This document shows, piece by piece, positions 9,370-20,900 of a stretch of DNA of 64,000 nucleotides. The DNA lies in NCBI RefSeq assembly GCF_023006505.1, contig NZ_JALBGV010000016.1, positions 1 to 64,000 of the forward strand, written 5' to 3'. Source of the DNA: Neorhizobium sp. SHOUNA12A. Its GTDB lineage: Bacteria; Pseudomonadota; Alphaproteobacteria; Rhizobiales; Rhizobiaceae. Numbering within the stretch: position 1 is the stretch's first letter; the number at the start of each line of letters is the position of its first letter. The position numbers and the translations under genes are program-made. The notes under the pieces were generated by a model, which did not search any database, was not told the DNA's origin, and worked only from the letters and a program-made list of their open reading frames with translations.

Positions 9370-9404
9370 AAAAGCCCGGCAATCCAATAGGTTACCGGGT
9401 TTTT
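9370..9404 (+). terminator. Hairpin with T run
   Basis: AAAAGCCCGG at 9370-9379 pairs with CCGGGTTTTT at 9395-9404 (10 bp with one G-U pair), loop of 15 nt, ending in five T. It looks like a Rho-independent terminator directly after repeat copy 1. Confidence 0.55.
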
Positions 9405-9437
9405 GCTTTCTGTGCGTACAGGCCCATTTGCGCGTAG

Positions 9438-9862
9438 ATTAAACAAAATCAATGATTTAGCTGTGTAGGTTCAAATCTTGGGTACTACACCCCGCAACCA
9501 GCACAGTTTTGCAGTTTCCTTGCTGTGGCTATGCCCGGATATGTGGATCTCAATGTGAATGAGCATGGGGAAAGCAAGATAGGCTTTCATCCCTCCGGAA
9601 ATGTTGCAGCAAGCAGCGCTTGACGAATAGTCAAAGCAAATGTCCAAAGTTTAAAATTCTCCTGTCCGGTTCAAATTCATAGTTGCCGCAGAAGAAGGAA
9701 GGGATGTGGCCGCGAGCCGCCCCCAATCTTTCAGGACTCCTGCATTGGATTGGCAATAAATCGCTGTCCGTGGCGCGCCGTTATCTCTGACGTCGCTGGA
9801 TATAAGTCTGGCGTTGGAGCTGCAGCCACCTCAGACACCGAAAAAGAGAAGCCCTGCCGAAA
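9438..9862. other. Intergenic stretch without a supported gene
   Basis: About 425 bp between the MDR remnant and the frameshifted regulator. Base composition is mixed. No convincing open frame, tRNA or terminator was seen here; a short T-arm-like GGTTCAAATC string occurs at about 9469 without the rest of a tRNA. Confidence 0.5.
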
Positions 9863-10779
9863 CTATGAAAAAACGGCACAATCCTCGTCGTCCATTTTTG
9901 ATGCTCGCCCTGCGATCTCTGCGAACGCCTCTTGGAAGATGATGAGCTTGCGCGCCTGCGCCATCGCGTATTCCGTATAGAAACCGTCCGAAATCCAGAT
10001 GCGCGAGCGCCCGCGACGGCCATTCCAGCCTAAGCCGCCGATCGATTCCGCTTCGGCGAACTTGCGGCTGGTATGCGCCCGTGAAAGCGCTAGGAAATCG
10101 GCGAGATGCGAGATCGATCTGACATCCGTTAGGTAGCCGCCAGGCCGCGATGCGTGTCGGTCGATCCCGCGACAAGCCGGTCCATCAAATGCCCGCCTGC
10201 ATCGGTCCAGGCGAAGATCCGGTAGAGCGGCCCCGGCCTTCGTATCTCGGGGCTCGCCAGGAGGCGATCGCCTATGGCCGGCGCGAGAAGCGGAAGCAGC
10301 CGTTCGGGCGCGCTGCGAAAGCGACTGCCCCTATCTCCCCCGTCGATACAGTCGAGAGCGGCAAGATGCACCTCGTACCACCCTCCGAGTACCAGTAGGG
10401 CTGCGGGCGCAGGCACCACTTCCCCCGCGCGGCTCTCTTCGGGCGCGGGAAGGACTAGGCCGTACTTCAGAATTTCGTCGAAGAAGGCATAGGCGGTGTT
10501 GCGGCTGGCAATGCTGTGCTGGACCGCGAGATGCCCGATGGCCCTTCGCGACACGCCGGGTCCGCCAGCCCCTGCGGCGCGAAAATGCCGAGCGAGCGCT
10601 GCCTGGGAGAGCAGCCAGCGCTGCTGCGAGGCGAATAGCGCCGATGGACGCGGCGCGGCGACATGGCTCGCGATGAAACTCTGTGCCAGCAACGCGATCG
10701 CATCGCCAAAGGCTTCCGCCGCCATCAGACCGTCGATCCCGCTTGCTTCCGGCAGAAGGTGGAAGCGCCGCTCAAACAT
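9863..10779 (-). pseudogene. Putative winged-helix regulator, frameshifted
   Basis: From an ATG at 10779 a frame of about 215 codons ends prematurely at 10129. A different minus-strand frame continues without a stop from about 10170 to a TAG at 9863-9865. It encodes a plausible C-terminal DNA-binding region with a helix-turn-helix-like SHLADFLALSRAHTSRKFAEA and the tail GFYTEYAMAQARKLIIFQEAF. The simplest reading is one gene of about 305 codons broken by a single-base shift near 10130-10170; a sequencing error would look the same. The N-terminal part is Ala/Leu-rich and not recognised. It is divergent from the regulator gene at 11097. Confidence 0.5.
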
Positions 10780-11096
10780 GGACGTCACAGCATGACACTC
10801 GAGCGATATGGAGCCATGACAGACAGATCTGCGCTCCCTTTTTTTGTCAGGCACGGTCATTCCCCAGTCATGCATCACCAGCCGCCACCCTGTGACCCGT
10901 TCGACAGATAGCCGCGATGCCGGCGCAACGTCCTGAAGGCCAGCCGGCAGAATTCTGAAATTTCCTGATTCTTTTCTGAAATTGCCCACCTGCACCGACC
11001 GCGCCATACCGTCCCCACACGCCCGACCCCACCGGTTGGCGGCTCTGCCGGGTGCTCATTATGGTGCGCCCTATTGTGTAAGGGCGTGGAGGGCAC
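10780..11096. other. Intergenic region between two divergent regulators
   Basis: About 317 bp between the frameshifted regulator and the TPS-cassette regulator. The minus-strand frame stays open to 11007, but its extra residues are not family-like. An AGGGCGTGGAGGG segment next to 11097 supplies the ribosome site of the rightward gene. No clear promoter motif was seen. Confidence 0.4.
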
Positions 11097-12722
11097 TTGT
11101 TCTTATTTTCGGGCTTCGTTTTGGATCCGGACCGTGCCGAACTGCGCGCGCCTGACGGGTCCGTGACCCGGCTGCGCCCGAAAGCCTTCGAACTGCTGAA
11201 ACTGTTTGTTACCAACAGCCATCGCGTGCTCGGCAAGCAGGACTTGATGGACGTCGTCTGGCCCGGCATCCATGTCGGCGAGGACAGCCTCTTCCAGTGC
11301 ATCCGCGAAATCCGCACCGCGCTCGGTGATAGCGAGCGGCAGATGATCAAGCTGGTCTCGGGCCGAGGCTATCTCTTCGCCGTCGATGTTACCCACGGAC
11401 AGGAGCGCGAGACGGCACTACCGCTCCCGCAAACGGGGAACCAGTCCGGCGCAAGGCTGCGCCGGAGACTTCGCACCGTGGTGCTCGCTAGCCTCGGCGT
11501 TCTAGTTGTAGCACTCCTCATTCTCTTCAACCGTTCCTATCTTTTCCAACAATCTCGGCCCGTGCTGGAAGTGCTCCCGGTCGCCGATGCCTCCGGTAGT
11601 CCCGAGGGTGTGGCCCTGTCCCGCAGCACCACCGCCGAGCTGGTCGGCGGCCTTTCCAAGATCGAAGGCATCGATCTCGTCGCAAGCGAGGGATCGAACA
11701 CCCGTGCCTCCTACCAGGTGCAAGCTGATCTGCGCAAAACTGGATTATCCTGGACCATTCAGGCGCGCCTCATCGATGTTGCCAGCGGCGAGATCCAGAC
11801 GGTCGCCGAGATATCGGTGGACGCCGGGGAAACCGATCCACAACGTCTCCAGTCCCGCCTTACGGCGGGCGTCGGCTATGCGCTGGCCGTCCGGATGAAC
11901 AATCTTGCTGAACGAGACAGCACGCACCGAACCGGCGGCGCGGATATCGCGATCCAGCAGGCCGTCGCGTCGATCAACCAGACGACGCGTGAGCGTTTTG
12001 CAACGGCGCGGGAGATCCTTGAGACATATCGTGCCGCCGATCCTGGAAACGTCGACCTGCGAGTGGCACTTGCCGGCCTGCATCTGCGCGCTGTGCAAAT
12101 GGGCTGGTATAACGCCGCCGAAAGCGCCGCCGCCGAAACCGATGCCCGCGCCTTGCTGGAAGATGCTTTCCGGTCGCGACCGCAATCCATAGCCGTGCTG
12201 GGTGCATACTGCCGCTTGCTGACGGCGACCAACCAGTTCGCCGAAAGCCTTGTCGCCTGCGCGCGTGCGCTGACACTCAATCCCTGGGACGGCGCGGCGC
12301 TCTATCAGATCGGTCTCGCAGAGGTCCAACTCGGCCGCTTCGAGGATGGGCTGCGGACATTCGCCGAGGCCGACCGCTTCGATACGCCGGCTGTCTCCCG
12401 TTGGACCTGGCTGCTCGGGGCTGGCTGGGCGAACCTGCTGCTCGATCGCAACGCAGAAGCAATCGGCTTGCTGGAACGCTCGATCGCCATCACTCCTGGC
12501 TCCGGCCGCTCCTACATGCTGCTGGCGACCGCCTACCGGCGCCTCGGCCGCAAGACGGAGGCATGGGAAGCGTTCCTGAAAGGCATGACGCTACGTCCCG
12601 ACTTCACCGTCCGCACTCTCCCCCTGTCGCGTCGCAACGCGAGCGACACCTACCTCGTCGCCACCCAGGCCGTTTTGCGAACGCTTGTCGAAATCGGCCT
12701 GCCGACCGGCGATCCGCGATAG
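11097..12722 (+). CDS. CadC/HilA-like membrane-bound winged-helix regulator with TPR domain
   Basis: 541-residue one-component regulator. Residues about 5-97 form an OmpR/PhoB-type winged helix (RLRPKAFELLKLF, VWPGIHVGEDSLFQCIREIRTALGD, LVSGRGYLFAVDV). One membrane segment follows at about 127-144 (VVLASLGVLVVALLILF). The extracytoplasmic part contains TPR-like helical repeats in its second half (LNPWDGAALYQIGLAEVQLGRFEDGL and onward). It has no receiver domain, so it probably senses a periplasmic signal directly or through its repeats. Translation appears to start at TTG 11097 after a GGAGGG ribosome site. It lies upstream of, and in line with, the TPS pore and adhesin genes, so it is the likely activator of that locus. 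Confidence 0.85.
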   Translation: MFLFSGFVLDPDRAELRAPDGSVTRLRPKAFELLKLFVTNSHRVLGKQDLMDVVWPGIHVGEDSLFQCIREIRTALGDSERQMIKLVSGRGYLFAVDVTHGQERETALPLPQTGNQSGARLRRRLRTVVLASLGVLVVALLILFNRSYLFQQSRPVLEVLPVADASGSPEGVALSRSTTAELVGGLSKIEGIDLVASEGSNTRASYQVQADLRKTGLSWTIQARLIDVASGEIQTVAEISVDAGETDPQRLQSRLTAGVGYALAVRMNNLAERDSTHRTGGADIAIQQAVASINQTTRERFATAREILETYRAADPGNVDLRVALAGLHLRAVQMGWYNAAESAAAETDARALLEDAFRSRPQSIAVLGAYCRLLTATNQFAESLVACARALTLNPWDGAALYQIGLAEVQLGRFEDGLRTFAEADRFDTPAVSRWTWLLGAGWANLLLDRNAEAIGLLERSIAITPGSGRSYMLLATAYRRLGRKTEAWEAFLKGMTLRPDFTVRTLPLSRRNASDTYLVATQAVLRTLVEIGLPTGDPR

Positions 12723-13093
12723 ACGCCAGATACCGTTTGGCACTAAGGCGGCAACGATCTGCGACCCCTGCATGATCGCATAGGTTCCGGCATTGTTCGG
12801 CAGCAGTCCGTCCAAGCAACCCCTGAAGCATAGCAAATCGCGGATGCCGGTTCACGGGCAGTCAAAAATGGACGCAGACAATCACGGAGAATTTTCCTAG
12901 CTCTTGGGCGGAACAGGTTCCCCGAACGCCCTGTTCTCGCGATTGCGGGCAAAATAGCCGCTCCACGGACGGATTCTGCATGGGTCTGCGCTGAGTGAGC
13001 AGCGCGACTTTTGTGGGTTGTCTAGGGCGTTGCTGGGCTCGCCTTCGATCGCCGGGGGAAGCGTGCGGGGAAACAGGCAGGTCGAGGTGAATT
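12723..13093. other. Intergenic region upstream of the TPS genes
   Basis: 371 bp between the regulator and the TpsB gene, large enough to hold the promoter and activator sites of the secretion operon. I see no confident sigma-70 element or strong palindrome. A GAGGTG ribosome site lies at about 13085-13090. Confidence 0.4.
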
Positions 13094-14905
13094 TTGATTT
13101 CGAGATGTGACGATGTGCGGCGGGCCGCGTTGCTCGCCGGAACGGCGATCATGCTGTTTTCGGTGGGACCGGTCCTGGCGCAGACCGCCTCGCAAGTGAC
13201 GCCGCAGACGTTTGAACCAAAATTGCAGAAGCAGGCGCGCGGTATCGTGATTCCCGAAGGCGCGGAGCAGGCCGCACCCGCCGGTGCGGAAAAGCTCGAC
13301 GTCCATATCGGGAGTGTCGTCGTAGAAGGCGGCCTGCCGGCGCTGACGGAAGACACGGCGAAGCTGAAGGCGGAACTTGCCGGCAAGACAGTCACCGCTG
13401 CCGATCTCTTCGCCGCCGCGAGCCGTTTGCAGGCAGCCTATGCCGCAAAAGGCTATCCGTTGGTGCGCGTTCTCCTGCCGGCGCAACGCCTCGTGAACGG
13501 CGCGACTTTGCGCATCGCCGTCATCGACGGTTTCCTGGAAAGGATCGACACCTCGCATCTGCCGGACAACATCCGTGAACGCGTCGCGAAACTGCTGGCG
13601 CCGCTGGTAAGTAAGAAAAGCATCACCAATGCCGAGATCGAACGACGGGTGCTGCTGGCCGGCGACCTGCCGGGCATCGTGCTGCGCTCTACCCTTTCCA
13701 GGGGGACGACGGCTGGCGGCAGTGTGCTGACGATCGAGGCCCGTTACAAGCCGGTGCTCTTTTCTCTCAACGCGGACAACCGTCAGTCGGACCAGCTTGG
13801 CAAATATAATACGGGCATGGGCATCGACTTCAATTCGGTGTTCGGTTTCGGGGAGCTTATCTATCTGCGCGCTTCCGGCGCTCCGCGCTTCGACGGCGAC
13901 ACCGATTTCTTCTCAGGAGCGCCGCGCAACCGCATGCTGGCCGGCGGCGTCACCCTGCCGCTCGGCAATGATGGACTGAGCCTCAATTTGGAGGCGACGG
14001 TCTCGCGCACCGCGCCGGAAGCTGAGGCTGGCAGCATTGCCTTCCAATCGGACTTCACCCGCTATTCCGCCAAACTCAACTATCCGCTGATCCGGTCGCG
14101 CAACCTGACGCTTAACCTGACAGGCGCATTCGACGCGCAGCAGGAGAAACTGAGTGCCATCAATCTCAGCGGCGTTGCTCTATCAAAGGACCGGCTGCGC
14201 GTCCTGCGAACCGGGGCGGACCTCTCCTGGTACGTGTTCGGCGATTCTCTGTTCTCGGCCGGGCTGACCGGCTCCTTCGGCATCAACGGTCTGGGTGCGC
14301 GCAGTGCTGCGGATGCTGCCGCCAGCGATACGCCGCTGTCGCGGCAGGGCGCCGACGCCGACTTCCAGAAGCTTGAACTCACGCTTGGCTATCGCCAGCC
14401 GGTCGCCGAACACCTGACCTTCGATCTGGTCGCCAAGGCACAGACCTCCTTCGGCCAACCGCTGCTCAATTCCGAGCAGATCGGCCTTGCCTCGACCTCC
14501 GGCCTTTCGACGTTCCCCTCCGGCCTGATGCAGGGCGATGACGGCTTCGTCGTCCGCGCCGAGGCGCAGTTTCCGTTCACCATGCCGCTCAGCCTGCCGT
14601 TCGCGCTATCCGCCTTCCCGGCGCAGCAGGGCACTAACCTGCCGGCGGACGGGGCGGCGAGCGGCGCCTTCCTCGCCTCACCCTATCTGTTTGGGGCCTA
14701 TGGCGGTGTGCGCCTGCATCAGCCGACCGCATTGGAAACAGCCTGGACACAAGGGGCGTCGTATGGGGCAGGCTTGCGCCTCGGCGCCGCCGAGCAGGCG
14801 AGCTTCAATTCCATGACCCTCAGCCTCGAATATGGCCGCACCGAGCGCTTCGGTGATGGTTCAAACGACAATCGCTTCACGCTCTCGGCAGCGTTCCAGT
14901 TTTAG
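13094..14905 (+). CDS. Two-partner secretion outer-membrane transporter (ShlB/FhaC/HecB family, TpsB)
   Basis: 603-residue Omp85-type pore that exports the adhesin encoded next door. A signal peptide ends near VLAQ (residue about 30). A Pro-containing linker follows, then a POTRA_2-type domain at about 55-130 (VVVEGGLPALTEDTAKLK, AYAAKGYPLVRVLLPAQRL), then a 16-strand barrel region rich in alternating aromatic and Gly residues. The protein ends in Phe (AAFQF), as outer-membrane barrels usually do. The first in-frame start is TTG at 13094 with GAGGTG upstream; a GTG in DDVRRAALL would also leave an intact signal peptide. Followed after 10 bp by the TpsA gene. Confidence 0.92.
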   Translation: MISRCDDVRRAALLAGTAIMLFSVGPVLAQTASQVTPQTFEPKLQKQARGIVIPEGAEQAAPAGAEKLDVHIGSVVVEGGLPALTEDTAKLKAELAGKTVTAADLFAAASRLQAAYAAKGYPLVRVLLPAQRLVNGATLRIAVIDGFLERIDTSHLPDNIRERVAKLLAPLVSKKSITNAEIERRVLLAGDLPGIVLRSTLSRGTTAGGSVLTIEARYKPVLFSLNADNRQSDQLGKYNTGMGIDFNSVFGFGELIYLRASGAPRFDGDTDFFSGAPRNRMLAGGVTLPLGNDGLSLNLEATVSRTAPEAEAGSIAFQSDFTRYSAKLNYPLIRSRNLTLNLTGAFDAQQEKLSAINLSGVALSKDRLRVLRTGADLSWYVFGDSLFSAGLTGSFGINGLGARSAADAAASDTPLSRQGADADFQKLELTLGYRQPVAEHLTFDLVAKAQTSFGQPLLNSEQIGLASTSGLSTFPSGLMQGDDGFVVRAEAQFPFTMPLSLPFALSAFPAQQGTNLPADGAASGAFLASPYLFGAYGGVRLHQPTALETAWTQGASYGAGLRLGAAEQASFNSMTLSLEYGRTERFGDGSNDNRFTLSAAFQF

Positions 14906-14915
14906 GACCATCGCC

Positions 14916-17900
14916 ATGCTGCACGTCAAAGACCACCGCTCCATCGTCCGCCCCGTCCCCACGAGGACCCGGCTCATCGTCCTTCTTGCCTCCACGGCAC
15001 TGGTCGGGGCCAATCCGGCCTTCACCCAGTCCCTGCCGACGGGTGGAAGCGTCGCGGCGGGCAGCGTGACGATCGGCACGCCGTCAAACGGCACGCTGAC
15101 GATCAACCAGACGAGTGCGAACGCCGTCGTCAACTGGCAGAACTTCAATATCGGCCAGGGCAATGGCGTCACTTTCGTCCAGCCGAATGCCTCCTCGGCC
15201 ATCCTCAACCGCGTCATCGGCTCGACCACGACGACCATCGCTGGCAGTCTCACTGCCAACGGACAGGTCTATCTGGTCAACCCTAACGGCATTGCCATTA
15301 CCCCGACGGGGACGATCAATACCGGTGCCTTCGTCGCCTCGACGCTCGGCATCTCCGACGACGACTTCATGGCCGGCAAGCGGACGTTTACCGGCAACGG
15401 CGCATCCAGCTCCGTGACCAATGCGGGCACGATCACCATCAATCGGAGTGGCTATCTCGCCTTGATCGGCCGCTCGGTCGAGAACTCCGGCGTGATTACC
15501 GTGCCGATGGGCAAGGTGGCGCTTGGCTCGGGCGAGCAGGCGACGCTCGATCTGGCCGGTGATGGATTCCTGCAGGTGGCGATCCCGACAACGGCCGCGG
15601 GCACGAAAGCGCTCGTCTCCAACAGCGGCAAGATCTCCGCCAATGGCGGTACGGTGCAGCTTTCGGCCGCCGCCGCCAGGGACATGGCGCGTCAGGCGGT
15701 CAACATGTCCGGCACGATCGAAGCCAAGGGCGTTTCCGGCAGGAGCGGCGACATCACGCTCACCGGCGGTGACGGCGAGGTGGCGATCTCCGGCACGCTC
15801 AATGCCAGCAATGCCGCCGGCATCGGCGGTAAGGTCACGGTGACCGGGCGGTCGATCAAGCTCGCTTCTGCCAGGGTGAATGCTTCCGGCAAGAGCGGCG
15901 GCGGCACGATCAATATCGGCGGCGAGCGGCAGGGTAGCGGCACCTTGAAGCACGCCGAGACGCTGACCGTCGATGCCGGCACCGTCATCAATGCCGATGC
16001 AATCACGACCGGCAACGGCGGCAATGTCGTCTTGTGGTCGGACGATCGCACGCAATTCGAAGGCCTGATCACCGCCCGCGGCGGTTCGCTCTCCGGCAAC
16101 GGCGCCGATGTGGAAGTCTCCGGCAAGGCGCTACTTTCCTATACGGGCTTTACCGACCTGACGGCGGCTAATGGCGCTTTCGGCAATCTGCTGCTCGATC
16201 CGTATAACGTCACGATCTCGTCGGGCACTGACAGTAATTCGTCCGGCTTCACCGCCACCGGCGACGACAGCGTCATCAATGTCAGCACGCTCGAGGCCGC
16301 ACTCGCGGGCGCCAATGTCACTGTGACGACCGGCGACGGCAGCTCCGCCGGCTCGCAGGCCGGCACGATCACGGTGGCCGATGCGCTCTCCTGGAGTGCG
16401 GGCACCACGCTCACCCTCAGCGCCGCGTCCGACATCGCGATCAACGCCGCCATCACGGCTTCGGGAACCAGCGCCGGGGTGGTGCTACAAGCCGACAATT
16501 CGGGCACCAGTACGGGCACGGTCTCCTTCGGTGCGGGTGGTTCCGTCAATCTTTCCGGATCGGCCTCCACGGCAAATATCTACTATAATCCCGCCATGTT
16601 CGGGACCGCGACCGATTTCAGCGGCAATGTCACGGCAAACAGCCTCGTCGCCTATCAGCTGGTAAACAATCCCACCGGCCTCCAAAGCATCCAGGATCAC
16701 CTCACCGGAAGCTTCGCGCTCGGCAAGGATATCGACGCCTCCGACACCGCCAACTGGAATTATGGCTTTGGCTTCCGATCGATCGGCACCGATGGGTTCC
16801 AGGCGCTGAACGGCGGCGCCGGATTTGCCGGCAATTTCGATGGCCAAGGCCACACGATTTCCGGTCTGACGATCGACAATCAATTACTCTATGCCTATAC
16901 CGGCCTGTTTGGCTATGTCGGTCCAGGCGCGACCATTGCGAATGTCGGTTTGATCGGGGGATCCATCACAGGCGCCCAATGGGTTGGCAGCTTGGTGGGC
17001 TACAACAACGGGGGAACCATCACCAACGTCTATGCCACCGGCGCCATCATCGCCCCCAACGGCGGTACATATATCGGAGGCCTGGTGGGTTACAACAATG
17101 GCACCATCACCAACGCCTATACCACCGGCGCTGTCGGCGGCTGGGACTACGTCGGCGGGTTGGTGGGTTACAACGATGGCGGAGGAACCATCACCAACGC
17201 CCATGCCTCCGGCAATGTCACCATCTTTGATATGGACGCTGGAGGCTTGGTGGGTACCAACTACGGCACGATCACCAACGCCTATGCCACCGGATCTGTC
17301 ACCGGCAATTCATACGTCGGAGGCCTGGTGGGTGAAAATTATGGCACGATCACCAGCGCCCACGCCACCGGCGCTGTCACCAGCTACCTTGTCTACAGCG
17401 GAGGCTTGGTTGGTTACAACGACGGCACGATCGCCGGCGCATACGCGACCGGCGCTGTCAGCGGCTCGGACTATGTCGGCGGCCTGGTGGGTTACAACAA
17501 GTCCGGAAGAACCATCACCAACGCCTACGCCACCGGCCCTGTCAGCGCCGGCTTAGGGCTTCATGGCTACTATGCCGGAGGCCTGGTGGGTTACAACGAC
17601 CACGGAACCATCACCGACGCCTACGCCACCGGCGCTGTCGGCGCCATTGGCGAAGCCGGAGGCCTGGTGGGTTTCAACTATGGTGGAACCATCACCAACG
17701 TCTATGCCGCCGGCGCCGTCACCAGCACCGGTTCCAGCGGCTCTACTGGCAACTTTGGAGGGCTGGTGGGTCACGACCTTTCCGGCACTCTCCGCAACGT
17801 CTATGCCACGGGCGCTGTCAGCGGCACGTATTATTTTGATAATTTAGATAATGGCAAGTTCGGAGGTTTGGTGGGATTCAGTGACCATACCACTATCACC

Positions 17901-20900
17901 AACGCCTATGCCACGGGTGCCGTCAGCGGCACCTTCACCACTAGTCGAAACTGGAACAATTATAATGGCCCCTATCTCGGAGGCTTGGTGGGTGGGAGCG
18001 AAGTAGCCACCGTATCATCCAGCTTCTGGGATATCGAAACCACGGGACAGCCATCTGGCGGTGGACAGGTTCAATACCCATATTCTTTTTCCGCAATAGG
18101 CCTCACCACGGCGCAGATGAAGGACCCGTTCACCTTTATCAATGCGGGCTGGGATTTCTTGTCTGACTGGGGCAAATCAACCAGCGGCGCGAACAGCGGC
18201 TATATGATGCTGCGCGCGCTCAGCACAGGCCTTTATGACGATTATATCTCCATCGGCAGCGCCACGCGCGTCTATGGCGACGCCAATAGCACCATTTCCG
18301 GCGCGGCGCTGACGGGCGTCGGCACGGGCAATGTCTCCCTGAGCTGGGGCAGCGCGGTGGGTGCCGCCACCAATGCCGGCACCTACAATTATTCGGATGC
18401 CAATATCGTGTCCGTGACCGGTTCGCGCACCGCCTATATCGACACCAGCAACGCTTTGACCATCGCGGCCCGCCCGATCACGGCGACGGCGACGTCGGGT
18501 CAGAGCTTCAGCTATGGTGACACGCCCACACTCGCCTACAGCGTGACCAGCGGGTCGCTGGTGAACAGTGACACGCTGTCAGGAGCACTCGCGGGCATCA
18601 CTAGCTCGAGCGATGTCGGCACCTATGCTCTCACGCAGGGGACACTGTCGGCTTCGTCGAACTACGCCCTGACCTATGTCGGCGCGAATGCGACCGTCAC
18701 CCAGCGCGCGCTCACGGTGACGGCGGATGCTCTGTCGAAAACCTATGGCGATGCCAATCCGGCACTGACCTATACAATCAGCGGCCTCGTCAACGGCGAT
18801 ATGCTCTCCGGATCGCTTTTAACCTCCGCCGGGCAATATTCGGACGTGGGTAACTATGCGGTTGGCCTAGGCACACTCGCTGCATCGAGTAACTATGCGA
18901 TCACCTACAACACCGCCAACCTGACCATCAATCAGCGTACGCTAGCCGTGACGGCGGACGGGCTCGCCAAGACCTATGGTGACGCCAATCCGGCACTAAC
19001 TTATACGGTCTCTGGCCTCGTCAACAACGATACGCTCTCCGGTTCACTTTCGACCCCGGCGGGGCGATATTCGGATGCAGGAACCTATGGCATCACCATC
19101 GGTACGCTCGCGAATTCCAACTATTCGATCAGCTACACTGGCGCCGATCTGACGATCAATCAGCGGGCGCTCACCGTAACGGCTGATGCCCTGTCGAAGA
19201 CCTATGGCGATATCAACCCGGCGCTGACTTACACCACATCGGGCCTCGTCAACGGCGATACGCTCTCCGGTTCACTTTCGACCCCGGCGGGGCGATATTC
19301 GGATGCGGGAACCTATGGCATCACCATCGGCACGCTCGCGAATTCCAACTATTCGATCAGCTACACTGGCGCCGATCTGACGATCAATCAGCGGGCGCTC
19401 ACAGTAACGGCTGATGCCCTGTCGAAGACCTATGGCGATATCAACCCGGCGCTGACTTACACCACGTCGGGCCTCGTCAACGGCGATACGCTCTCCGGTT
19501 CGCTTTCGACCCCGGCGGGGCAATATTCGGATGCGGGAACCTATGGCATCACCATCGGCACGCTGGTGAATTCCAACTATTCGATCAGCTATACCGGCGC
19601 CAACCTGACGATCAATCGGCGGGCGCTCACGGTGACGGCGGACGCGCTCACCAAGACCTACGGCGATATCAATCCGACGCTGACCTACACGGCGACGGGT
19701 CTGGTCAACGGCGACACGCTGTCGGGGTCGCTCTCGACCTCGGCAGGCCGCTATTCCGATGTCGGCAACTATGGCGTTACCATTGGGACGCTCGCCAATT
19801 CGAACTACGCGATCAGCTACACCGGCGCCAACCTGACCATCGGCCAGCGGGCGATTACCGTTCAGGCGGACGCTGCGTCGAAGACCTACGGTGACATCAA
19901 TCCGACACTGACCTACACAACCTCGGGCCTAGTCAACAACGACACGCTCTCCGGATCGCTTTCGACCCCGGTGGGGCAGTATTCGAATGTGGGTAGCTAC
20001 GGGATCACCATCGGCAGCCTCGGCAATACCAATTACGCGATCACCTATAATGCCGCCGATCTGACAATCACGCCGCGAGCACTGACGGTGACGGCGGATG
20101 CGCTATCGAAAACTTATGGCGATGCCAATCCGGCGCTAACCTACACGGTCGGAGGTTCGGGCCTTGTCAACAACGACATGCTCTCCGGTACGCTTTCGAC
20201 CACGGCGGGACAGTATTCCAATGTCGGCGCCCACGCGATCACGCAAGGATCGCTGGCCAACGCAAACTACGCTATCAGCTATACGGGCGCCAACCTCACC
20301 GTGAACCCGCGGGCGCTGACGGTGACGGCAGACGCATTGTCCAAGATCTATGGCGATGCCAATCCGGCGCTGACCTATACCGCGACGGGCCTTGTCAACA
20401 ACGACACACTTTCCGGATCGCTTTCGACCTCGGCGGGGCAGTATTCGAATGTGGGTAGCTATGGCATCACCATTGGCAGCCTCGGCAATGCCAATTATGC
20501 GTTCACCTATAATGCCGCCAATCTGACGATTACCCCGCGAGCGCTGACGGTGACGGCGGATGCGCTATCGAAAACTTATGGCGATGCCAATCCGGCGCTA
20601 ACCTACACGGTCGGAGGTTCGGGCCTTGTCAACAACGACATGCTCTCCGGTACGCTTTCGACCACGGCGGGACAGTATTCCAATGTCGGCGCCCACGCGA
20701 TCACGCAAGGATCGCTGGCCAACGCAAACTACGCTATCAGCTATACGGGCGCCAACCTCACCGTGAACCCGCGGGCGCTGACGGTGACGGCAGACGCATT
20801 GTCCAAGATCTATGGCGATGCCAATCCGGCGCTGACCTATACCGCGACGGGCCTTGTCAACAACGACACACTTTCTGGATCGCTTTCGACCTCGGCGGGG

